A DNA stretch of 17,671 bases from assembly GCA_015039315.1 (NCBI GenBank), contig WIDE01000216.1, forward strand, positions 6,550 to 24,220. The letters run 5' to 3'. The position numbers and the translations under genes are program-made. The notes below the pieces were generated by a model that was not told the DNA's origin, did no database searches, and worked only from the letters and a program-made list of their open reading frames with translations. Positions 1-7,957 of this stretch are shown piece by piece (within the stretch, counting starts at the first letter, position 1; every line of letters begins with the position of its first letter). The stretch is from Clavulina sp. PMI_390. Its lineage: Eukaryota > Basidiomycota > Agaricomycetes > Cantharellales > Hydnaceae.

Positions 1-63
1 TTCGGCTTCCTAATCCCTCACAAACTACCAACCTGACCGCTTTACTTTTTGATAAATCAACAG

Positions 64-791
64 AAATATATCGACGGTTCTGGAGAGAATAAGAATAAGT
101 TCTTCGACCTTTTCCGCTGGAAGCTCGCCTCTCACACTGTGCGCCAAATGCCTTTCACTGTTAATTCCGAGACTCTCAGTTGTTGAATGGGATTGCGTCT
201 TTAGATTTTCGAGGAGGTCATGCTCCATCCCGCATTCGCTAGTGCTGGGCTTGAGGGCGCTTTGAAAGACTTGGCAGCTCATGATTCGGTGGGTCCAATC
301 CAGCGAAATAAGATCATTACGATGCTGATCACCCGCCCTGCCTCCCTCCAGGTCAAGGCTCAACTCATCAAGCTTGATTCTATGGATGCCACTTCTGGCG
401 AGACTATTATGAGGGAGCTTTACGGCTCCATGCTCCGCCACTTCACTGAGTATGTTCGCTTAAATCTATACCTATATCCCCGACTGATTGAAACTGGTCG
501 ACTGTACAGCGAGGAAAATGTGGATCTCCCTGAGCTGGAGAGTAAGCTTTCCGAGGCTGAGAGCAACGCGCTGTTTGTTCGTCTCGACAGTGGTCGCGCT
601 ATGTTTGCCCGAGAGTATGTCGACCCGTGTCTGAACCAATCATGGCTATTACTAACCGGAAATACTCACTTGTTAGTGCTGCCACCCCCGCTGCTGAGCG
701 TCCATTCTCCAAAATCGCCCAATTTCTCTCCACTCCACACGATAAGCTCCGCGAAATGGCTGCAATTCATCGTGGTAATGCCATGAAGTAA
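64..791 (+). CDS. Hemerythrin-like (HHE domain) protein, paralogue 1, 5' end outside window
   Basis: Five exons are visible: 64-138, 205-288, 352-449, 510-614 and 677-791 (TAA). The first exon of about 20 codons must lie upstream, because bases 1-63 read as the end of an intron (branch-like CTGAC, then AACAG). Splice phases (0,0,2,2) and exon lengths match the complete paralogue at 6622-7539. The ligand blocks of the four-helix HHE fold are kept: ASHT followed by IFEE gives H-x3-E, AAHDS gives the next His, and RHFTDEE gives the last H-x3-E. The C-terminal STPHDKL block matches STPLDKL in the 6622 gene. By family knowledge these are small soluble proteins binding a di-iron or other metal centre; the physiological role in fungi is not settled. 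The intron at 289-351 is 63 nt without an in-frame stop, so a naive reading runs through it. Confidence 0.85.
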
Positions 792-1729
792 AAAAAAATC
801 TTCCCGCGATTTGTCAATACGACCAATATTTTGACACAATTCGCAAGCCATCCTAAAATTTCAAAAATGATTATCAAGTGATACTCCATAGGTGCGGGAG
901 CGATAAGAACTCCGATGCTTACGAGACTCACAAAAGATAGGAAGACTGATTAGATCGAATTAGATAAGATCGCTCGGTCCGCCGACAACCAAGATAACAC
1001 TGATCTCTCTGTAACATCCCTCAATGCCTAATGGAGCTTCGACAACTGCATAGTGAAAGTTATTATTTCTTCATTTTCGATCAACTCTATCATGTTGGGG
1101 CTTTATGAGATTCACCGCTTGATAGGATTTTGCAATAAATCTTCGATTCGTTTCATTGGAAATCATGGGCGGCAGTGAGGGTACAGAATGGAGAAAACTC
1201 TTTGCATCAGGGCCTTCAAATCGCAGGAGGCAGTGCTAGCGGTCACGTGAGTTATTCCTGCGTTCTGATCGTCTAGCTTGTGCGGCCCGCCGAGGCTTTT
1301 GGATTTCGATATTCAGAGATATCATTCCCTCCTAAGCCAGTGATAACTTACTCTATAATTGAATGCCACAACAGGGGCATGGTGGTAGTGGGCGTGACTT
1401 TGAAAGCAAAGGAGCTTGGTTGGGGCTACCCCAACCCATGCGATCCCAGTAGTATCCCGTAGCCTAAATCGTGCGCGTGTGCAGCATTCTTCGCCTTACC
1501 TCTCATTTTATTGGCTACTTCAGTTATTCAGGCGTTGAGAGCGCCTATCTTTTTCACGAGATCTCATCATCAAGGGATCCAAGCCCGTCCCCGAGACTAT
1601 TCATTCTGGACGATCAACAGTGAGGTCATCTGCAGACAGTGCTCCACTTCTCTGTACTTAAGTGGTATACTACATCCACACCCAGTTAGGATCACTTCCA
1701 TCTGTATCCTCCATAACCACTGAATCACA
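792..1729. other. Intergenic region without a recognised gene
   Basis: About 940 bases between two hemerythrin-like genes transcribed in the same direction. No exon with splice borders and family resemblance was found on either strand. It must contain the promoter of the 1730 gene. The only TATA-like string seen upstream of that ATG is GGTATACTAC near 1664, which is weak. A short perfect hairpin lies at 1418-1436. Confidence 0.6.
1418..1436. repeat. Perfect 8-bp inverted repeat with 3-nt loop
   Basis: GGTTGGGG, loop CTA, then CCCCAACC: a perfect GC-rich stem in otherwise unremarkable intergenic DNA. There is no T-tract after it and no coding end next to it, so it is not a recognisable terminator. 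It could be a small mobile-element remnant or chance. Only the symmetry itself is seen. Confidence 0.5.
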
Positions 1730-2595
1730 ATGTCTCAGTTCTCTACTGCACTTTTAGCTGATCATGAGGACATTCGGCACATTCATGCAGTGCGTGCCTC
1801 GGCCACTGATCCCCGATGGTCCCACAGCTGAAGATTGTTCGCGACATCTGCAGGCATTCCGTATGTCCAAGGGTGTAGGGCGCGACATCTTGGTCGATGA
1901 TATCCGTTGGAGGACCACCATCCATCTTGTTTGTGGCTTGATAACGCCTCGTTTTTCTTCAGTACTCATCTCAGCTTCGGCCAGCGTAGGTTACAAAAGA
2001 GATTTTTGTTTACCCTGTGATGGAGGAAGTTTCCGGCTCTGATGCTGTCGCGAAAGATCGCGCTCTCTTTGCCCCAGTGCGTATTTTGGATATCGCCTCA
2101 TGACTGGATCTAACGTGATTCAAAGGCCAAGGACATTATCAAGCAACTTGATCGTCATATTGAAGAGAGGCCAAGAGAGCCAAAGCCAGGATATCTCCCC
2201 GTTATTGATCCAGCCGCGTATACTGACGCGGAGAAGCTGTGGGAGGCCCTCGTCGCGCCTTTTGCCCAGTAAGCCCTTGTATTTTGGCTGAGCGATTTTT
2301 TATGCTCAACTGTACCTACAGAGTCAAAGCCGACCTTCCTGCCTTCGAGTCAAAACTGACTCCAGAGCAAAGCAGCAAACTCTTCCATTATTTCGACCTC
2401 ACTCGCACGTCCTGGACTGCTAAGTAAGTCGAACCCCATCTGTCACTTGATAATCCTCACTTATAATAGAAAACTATCAGCCTCGCGACTCCGTGGGGCG
2501 ATCGTCCATCTTTGTTCTGGACTGGAGGTGAAATGCTTGATACTCCACCACAAACCCTCCGTGACACATATGCAAAGTATTTCGAACAGATGTAG
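1730..2595 (+). CDS. Divergent hemerythrin-like protein lacking most metal ligands, paralogue 2
   Basis: Six exons: 1730-1789, 1854-1928, 1990-2076, 2126-2268, 2322-2423 and 2481-2595 (TAG), 582 nt, 193 residues. Exons 1-3 have exactly the lengths (60, 75, 87) of the 6622 gene, and the phases are 0,0,0,2,2. The start is set by MSQFSTALLADHEDIR, which aligns with MSRISSSIIVDHQDLR of the 6622 protein. H12 and H44 are retained. The Glu at 48 is Lys (Glu at 49), the third-helix His is Phe72 (RALFAP), and the fourth-helix His is Pro119 (VAPFAQ) with no Glu four residues on. A proline-rich loop of about 14 extra residues, around 85-100, precedes helix four. The open frame and clean splicing argue against a pseudogene, so the fold is probably kept without a normal metal site. 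Its closest relative in the window is the convergent gene at 2988-3844. Confidence 0.82.
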
Positions 2596-2987
2596 CCGAT
2601 TAATTGGTAATGGATTGGTATCTGTGATATAGCGTTTTTGTACTATCGTACTTGGAACAATTTTTTTTTTCCGTCAACCAAGGCGCTGCCCGTTCTTGCG
2701 TTTGTTTCCCTGAAGTTTTGTGGTGTGACAAGCATACCTTCCTGAGTATTGACACTCGATATTGAACCTGAGTGGTCTATTTGTCACTCCCTTTAGACAT
2801 TCACTATCGGATGGAACCTAAGTTCAACCTATTCTAGTAATGCTAGTGTTTCGGACATCTTTTTGACATATATGCATTCTGTGCGAGATTAACATGGGGG
2901 ATGAGGAGAGTCAAATCTTCGGTATGGATGATGATATAGTCTCTTCACTCCGCCTCCTGTCCAGGACTTTGGAATCCAAATTTTTGG
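2596..2987. other. Shared 3' intergenic region of two convergent genes
   Basis: About 390 bases between the stop codons of the convergent genes 1730-2595 (+) and 2988-3844 (-). It holds a run of eleven or so T residues near 2660-2670 and AT-rich stretches suitable for 3' end formation on both strands. No gene was seen. Confidence 0.55.
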
Positions 2988-3844
2988 CTACTCGTCCTTT
3001 GGAAGGTAAGGAGAAAATAGTTCCCGCATCCTCTCGACCGGGGTGTCAAGCATGTGGCCCCCATTCTTGAATATGTGGTAGCGCTCGTTCCAAGGGGTGG
3101 CAAGGCTGATGTATGGAACGAAGAAGTAAATAAATGGGTAATAGATGTCGACTGGGAGACTTACTTCCCAACCCAGGTGACACGGATACGATCGATGATG
3201 CCGAAAAGCCTCTCACTGTCTTTGTCATCAAGCTTTGCCTCGAGAGCAGGTAGGTGGACATTTTCCATCCTGGAAAACTTCTATGAGTGTCCGAGCATTA
3301 TTCTAGCAAGAGTGGTCGAATTTCTCGCTCACGCGTTGAAATGGGCGGGGAGAGTGGCCCAAAGTTTTTCAACGAAAGGATACGCTTCCGGCTTGACCTG
3401 TCGCGAGGCTTCGTCGATATATTGATCAAGCTCCCTGATCCTCTCCTTAACCTATTATAGAAGTTAGGTAGTTTTCTATGAGAGGGAGAATCGAAGGCGT
3501 CACTTGCTGGAGCAAAGGCAGCACGGTCTTGTTCCACAGCCTCAATGCCGAGGACCCTCTCTACGACTGGGTAGATGAAGCATTCTCTGGTGATCTGTCA
3601 AGAGGACTTAGCAGGGAGAAACAATGCAGGGTAGAACAAGACGAACGATGTGGATCGAGGTCTTCCACCGAATGTCATCAGTCAGGATGTTGCGTCCAGT
3701 TCCTGTAGTAACCACCCATGCCTGCGATTGTAGTACACTCAATCATTAAGAGATTGGGATTTATAGATTCTCGGAATGATATACCTCATAGATATGTCGA
3801 ATATCTTCTTGCTCAGCAATGATGGCGGCGGAAACGCGAGGCAT
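2988..3844 (-). CDS. Divergent hemerythrin-like protein lacking most metal ligands, paralogue 4
   Basis: Six exons on the minus strand: 3785-3844, 3647-3721, 3508-3594, 3333-3451, 3165-3269 and 2988-3105 (TAG), 564 nt, 187 residues. Exons 1-3 are again 60, 75 and 87 nt, and phases match the other paralogues. Intron 3 (3452-3507) is GC-AG with the usual GCAAGT donor. The protein opens MPRVSAAIIAEQEDIRHI, so His12 of the family is Gln. His44 remains (KTSIHI), position 48 is Arg followed by Glu49, and the third-helix His is Phe72 in RAAFAP. His111 (PAHFNA) is kept, but Met stands where the paired Glu is expected. It shares DDIRW, RAxFAP, LATPW and MLDTP with the 1730 protein, which defines a subgroup. 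It lies tail-to-tail with that gene, as expected for an inverted duplication. It looks intact; a conventional di-iron site is unlikely. Confidence 0.85.
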
Positions 3845-3935
3845 TTTATTCAAAAGTGAAGCAGAGGGGCGATTTGAGACTTGGAGATTTGACCAGTCAG
3901 TTGTGCGGCGAGCTTAAATGCCACAAAAATGCGCA

Positions 3936-3943
3936 TTATATAA
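3936..3943 (-). promoter_or_regulatory. TATA element of the minus-strand hemerythrin-like gene
   Basis: TTATATAA lies about 92 nt upstream of the ATG at 3844. The leader between them contains no other in-frame start. The spacing matches the TATA-to-ATG distance of the 6622, 10166 and 12349 starts. Confidence 0.55.
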
Positions 3944-5124
3944 GTGATACACTCACAGAAAAGCACTTGCTGATTACGGATGGCCACGACCCAGGCATTG
4001 TCTGGGAATGTGAATGAATTCAGTTATGGGCAGGTTCATGCCGAGGAATTGAGGCCGATGCTTCCACGTGGATAAGCAACTGTAGAACTGTACAAAAGAG
4101 GCGATTTCCTCGAGCGACATCATAACCGCGAACCTCAGACGCCCGTGATCGGCTTGTGGAGCTCTCACGGGGATGAGTGGCCGTACAGCAACGACGAAGC
4201 TGGCCGTCGATCCGACCTCTTGGTACGTTCCCTCGGGATGATCCAGCCCGAGTCACCATTCTTGAGAAGCGGAAGGGCGGCTTGGTTCCGAGATGCAATT
4301 TATCCCTGCTTCAGAGTTATGATTGTGCCCTTCAAACGGGAGCGAGGTGAAGCATTCGGGGAGCTGTTGAGATGTGAGAATATAGAGCACTAAATAAGTT
4401 AGCGCCCCTTTTCCGAAAAATTCATCATTACTTAGCGGCTTTCTGACCCTCAGGCCAGCCTCGAGGTGGGGAGGTTCGGTGACTGGTCACGTGTCAGTGC
4501 TGGTTTGATCATGTTCGTTTGTGCTGCTCGAACAATGTGTCCAAGCGTTCCCCACTCTTTTCTGGAAGCAACTCGCTCCACCCTTGCCTGATTCCAGTGC
4601 TCCCTATAGTGCTGCGAATCAGTGCGTCCTCAGCATCGAATATTCTACCATCAGTACCTGTGCTATGAATGCTCAGCTCTTAAGCTCCGCACAGACAATC
4701 TCCGTTGTATTATCGTCAAGTGGAATACGTATGCTTGAAATCAAGCTTCATCTTTTCATATCGTTCCTATCTGACAGGAGTGAAGTAGCTCCCCCAAGGT
4801 TTGAGCAAGCCTCTCCCGCATAGCCAACACGCTGGCGAAGCAATGACCTTGGGATTACTCTTCCTTCATGATCCCCCGAGTTCATCCCCGCCCCACTCTT
4901 TTGGCGCACCCTCCATCCTCCGCTTTCCTTTCATTAGTAGCCCGACTGCCCCTTCTCTCAATTGCCACCGCGCCTAGTCGGCTGCCTGTCCCCACCAATC
5001 CCTCACTGAGCCTCAGGTATGGTAGGGGGGCAGATAAACTCTATAAGATATGATTACTCCGTCGTTCCTCCGGAAGTCTCCACAACTTCACCTTGGTGTT
5101 CAAGATCAAGACGAGATTTCATGA
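3944..5124. other. Long stretch without a recognised gene
   Basis: About 1.2 kb read on both strands without finding a spliced model or family resemblance. The longest readings are an open stretch at 4145-4393 (+) and one at 4521-4823 (+). Neither has convincing splice borders, a conserved motif or a supported start. The left end carries the promoter of the minus-strand gene at 2988-3844. Confidence 0.5.
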
Positions 5125-5515
5125 ATGACGTTTATTTATGGACTGCTTGGGTATTATGGCGTCATCGGATGGGCCTTTGGGTCCAAATCTCTGTTTATTT
5201 CCTGGAGTTGTGCTTCTGGAGGTAATTTCTTGTTTTTTCTAGGTCAACACACAGAGCGGACGCAACACTAAAGGTTTGTGCTTGTTTGCTACGTATATCA
5301 TTTTCATGTGGTGAAGTGCCTGCATGGTGTCCTTTAACATATCCAGTAATCAGTGACATTGTTAGGCACTATTAGATCCCACCGAACCTCTCACATCGCC
5401 ACTTGCTTCTCGCTTCAGTGAGTGTGTAATGAATTCCGCCATACGGCGAGAGATGCATTCTCAGCTTGGTACGCGGTTCACTAAGCGGATGGAGGTAGTT
5501 AACTTTGAACCAAAG
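5125..5515 (+). CDS. Possible 5' part of an unrecognised spliced gene
   Basis: Three pieces join in one frame: 5125-5150 (ATG), 5243-5273 and 5366-5515, 207 nt or 69 codons. They are separated by two introns of 92 nt each. The acceptors are strong (TTTTTTCTAG and CATTGTTAG) and the last donor is AAG followed by GTAAGT. The encoded stretch reads THRADATLK, then ALLDPTEPLTSP, then a basic segment RREMHSQLGTRFTKRME; it is charged and coding-like. An in-frame TGA sits just before the ATG. I do not recognise the family. No unambiguous continuation was found beyond 5515, so this is either the start of a gene whose later exons I could not place or a remnant. The first piece is the least certain; the 5366-5515 exon is the best supported. 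Confidence 0.27.
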
Positions 5516-6529
5516 GTAAGTTCTTCGAGGCCTATATTCTAGAACCTGGAACACTATTGTACTTATTGTCTTTTGAAAACTCGCAAGTAGAGGGGTATCA
5601 TGCTTTGATAATCCCTCGATTTCATCGAGACCTCGGTTACCACTATTAGGAAATTCTAACGAACTCTACATCCTTACTCTCAGCATGGGATATGCACCAC
5701 GATGGCGGGCAAGAGGGACGATGGAGACCTGCGAAATCAGCCTGAAATACTTACTATCGTTGCTCACCACTGGGTGCTTCCCCACAGGGGATGCTGAGCC
5801 GCCGATGCGAGGGCCTGTAGAGGATCACCAGCGAGCGCGAAAATTTCTGAAGCCTGTCGGGAATCCAAGTACGTGGGTGAAACTTTACCAGACATCTGGG
5901 ATGCACAAAAACATTTCCGCAACGAAGGCGCTCCTCTGTGCTTAAGAGCGTGATCACCCAAGTATAAACTCTCTGTGGTGGTATGTGCGTGCATCACGCT
6001 GTGACCAGTCGCGACGAATTCATTTCACAATTCATTTCCGGCGCGAACGCCCCTTCAGCTGGCCAACTATGAACCTCTCTACCTGTATTCTCCCGTGCGT
6101 TCCTATCTTTGCGCTTAAAAGCTCCAGCAAATGGCCCTCATGTCACACGGGATGCCTCCTGTCAGCACAAGGTGGCCACGATCTCTCGAGCACGCCATCG
6201 TCTGAATCAGTCGGTCTCGTCGCGACCTCAAAGTCACCGCCTCTCACCGAGGCGCGTCTCGATACAATCTATGATACTGAACTTATCTTGGGCTTCGCCC
6301 CTGTTGTAGATCTCTCATTTCTCAAGCCGCATCCTAGGCGACAATCGCTTCGGCTTCTCGATGGGCCGATGTTTCCCTCAGTGATATGACCTTTAATCTA
6401 ATCCGGGCAACAACTTGACAGGATTCGCCTTTTATCGTGGTTCTGGGGTCATCCCACCCCATTCGTCGACTGTCGCCATCGTGTGCGTCGTGGCGATCGA
6501 TCGGTATCTCCACATGATGAGCGGGGGCC
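5516..6529. other. Unresolved stretch with scattered open readings
   Basis: About 1 kb upstream of the 6622 gene. Several short plus-strand readings look coding-like: a piece around 5700-5770, a piece ending KYVGETLPDIWDAQ near 5870-5910, and an open frame at 5985-6389. They are in different frames, and I could not join them with believable introns. They may be decayed exons of whatever begins at 5125, or chance. Confidence 0.4.
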
Positions 6530-6536
6530 ATAAAAG
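6530..6536 (+). promoter_or_regulatory. TATA element of the 6622 hemerythrin-like gene
   Basis: ATAAAAG in a GC-rich context, 92 nt before the ATG at 6622. A pyrimidine-rich leader ends CTTCCACAACA at the ATG, which is typical of well-expressed fungal genes. Confidence 0.6.
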
Positions 6537-6621
6537 GCGTCGGTTTTGCCTCTAGCTCTGATTCTTCACCCAACTCACTCCCCTCCATCACTCTCTAAGC
6601 TCAATAACTTCTTCCACAACA

Positions 6622-7539
6622 ATGTCTCGCATCTCTTCCTCCATCATCGTCGACCATCAGGACCTGCGCCAGTACTACCAGGCAAGTAGGCTTTTACGTT
6701 CCTCGATGCCCACCCTTCTGAATTGGCAGATATTCTGTAGGAGTACCAGGCAGCGTCTGGTGAGGTTCGATTCCAACTTGCTCAACGTCTGAGCTGGAAG
6801 CTCGCTATGCACACGGTACGTTAGCTCACTCAGTGCATATAACAACAGGAGCCCGAAGGCTGATATAACGCTCTATAACGCCAAGATTGCCGAGGAGATC
6901 GTCCTCTACCCCGCCGTCGAGCGCGAGTTGGGTGCTGAAGTTGCTGCTGCGGACCGTGCTGAGCACGATGAGGTACGTTCCGTGTCCGAAGGCCGCGGGT
7001 GCTTGTGCCTGACTAGCTCTTCAAAAATCACGACTATCCCCTTGTTCCTCTCATTAATAGGTCAAGGCGGCTCTCGCCAAGATCGAGGCCTCGACTGACC
7101 CAGCCGCCGCCGACGAGCTCATCCAGAGCTTGTTCACTAAACTCTCTGCTCACTTCACCGAGTAAGTTCGAATTTTACTCCGCTTTCATGATTAATGAAG
7201 CCTCTCATTCATCTCAATGTACTGACCTTGGTTTGCTTTTCATTAGTGAGGAGACCAATCAGCTCCCCGCCCTCGAGGAGAAGCTCTCTGATGAGGAGAA
7301 CTTGGCCCTGTACACCAAGTTTGAGCGTTCCCGCGACACTTTCTCCAAGCTGTGAGTCTCGGCTAGCTTTATCCTTGGTAGAATATCCTCCGTTTTTAAG
7401 ACTCTCTTCCCATAGGATCACTCTACCAGCAGACAAGCGCCCCTTCAACTCCACTGTTGCCTTGTTCTCTACTCCGCTCGACAAGCTTCCCGGTATCCTC
7501 CTCGCCGCAGTTAACTCCATGCCTCAAAGTCAGAAGTAA
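6622..7539 (+). CDS. Hemerythrin-like (HHE domain) protein with complete ligand set, paralogue 3
   Basis: Six exons: 6622-6681, 6741-6815, 6886-6972, 7061-7161, 7247-7351 and 7416-7539 (TAA), 552 nt, 183 residues, the usual length for fungal HHE proteins. Intron 1 (6682-6740) is GC-AG with donor GCAAGT; the rest are GT-AG. The predicted ligand set is complete: H12, then H44 and E48 (HTIAE), H72 (AEHDE), then H105 and E109 (HFTDE). The C-terminal part carries PFNSTVALFSTPLDKL, the conserved tail of fungal members. There is no signal peptide or membrane segment, so it is probably cytosolic. By family knowledge it is a four-helix metal-binding protein, possibly binding oxygen, storing iron or handling nitric oxide or oxidants; which of these applies cannot be read from sequence. 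The GC-rich exons, clean promoter and intact ligands make this the best functional reference for the four paralogues. Confidence 0.93.
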
Positions 7540-7957
7540 TCGATAGCTTACTAGTATGCTATGGGATGTACTTGTCGCACGCCTTTGTAATTTGTAATGA
7601 CATATCATGACCGCCCTCCAACATGAAGCTATCTGGTGTGTAAATGATGTGAGCCACGTCGACGATAGGAGAGTCGGAAGCCAGTCCGAATAACACTTCC
7701 GAGGGAGGTCAGTATTATGAAGATCCCCACAAGCCGCCTAGACGGATGATTTTCAGCCAGTCTCCTATTGATGTCATGAGGGTTTCAATTTCCCAAACCC
7801 CGCAAATCGTTCGTTCATATCCCGTATAAATACATGTGTATTTTTTGGTACGCGAAGAAGAGCCCCGTTCCTCACGCGTTGAACCACCAGATACCAAACC
7901 AGAAGCCCACTCGCGACGGCTACAGCTAGCCTTCTTCCTTCTTCTTCTTCTTTCCCT
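7540..7957. other. 3' intergenic region between convergent genes
   Basis: About 420 bases between the stop of the 6622 gene (+) and the stop of the phosphatase-like gene (-). No gene seen. At its right edge, just outside the minus-strand stop at 7958, a CTT-rich tract (near 7930-7957) forms the start of the minus-strand 3' untranslated region. Confidence 0.55.

Noticed and set aside
220..786. A single long plus-strand open frame of 188 codons taken as one gene
   Set aside because: It starts inside an exon and runs through introns that the paralogues splice out. Its tail is in the wrong frame for the conserved C-terminus.
1790..1827. A 38-nt first intron for the 1730 gene ending at CCCACAG
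   Set aside because: It is too short and leads to a shortened exon 2. The acceptor at 1853 gives a 64-nt intron and an exon 2 of exactly 25 codons, as in all paralogues.
2894..3450. A plausible plus-strand gene, with coding-like pieces such as ADVWNEEVNKW and RIRFRLDLSRG
   Set aside because: Chaining needs an impossible 19- or 32-nt intron or a frameshift. The minus strand of the same DNA splices perfectly into a hemerythrin-like protein, so the plus reading is its shadow.
6764..6774. GGTTCGATTCC, a perfect-looking tRNA B box
   Set aside because: It lies inside coding exon 2 of the 6622 gene, with no A box, acceptor stem or anticodon arm around it.
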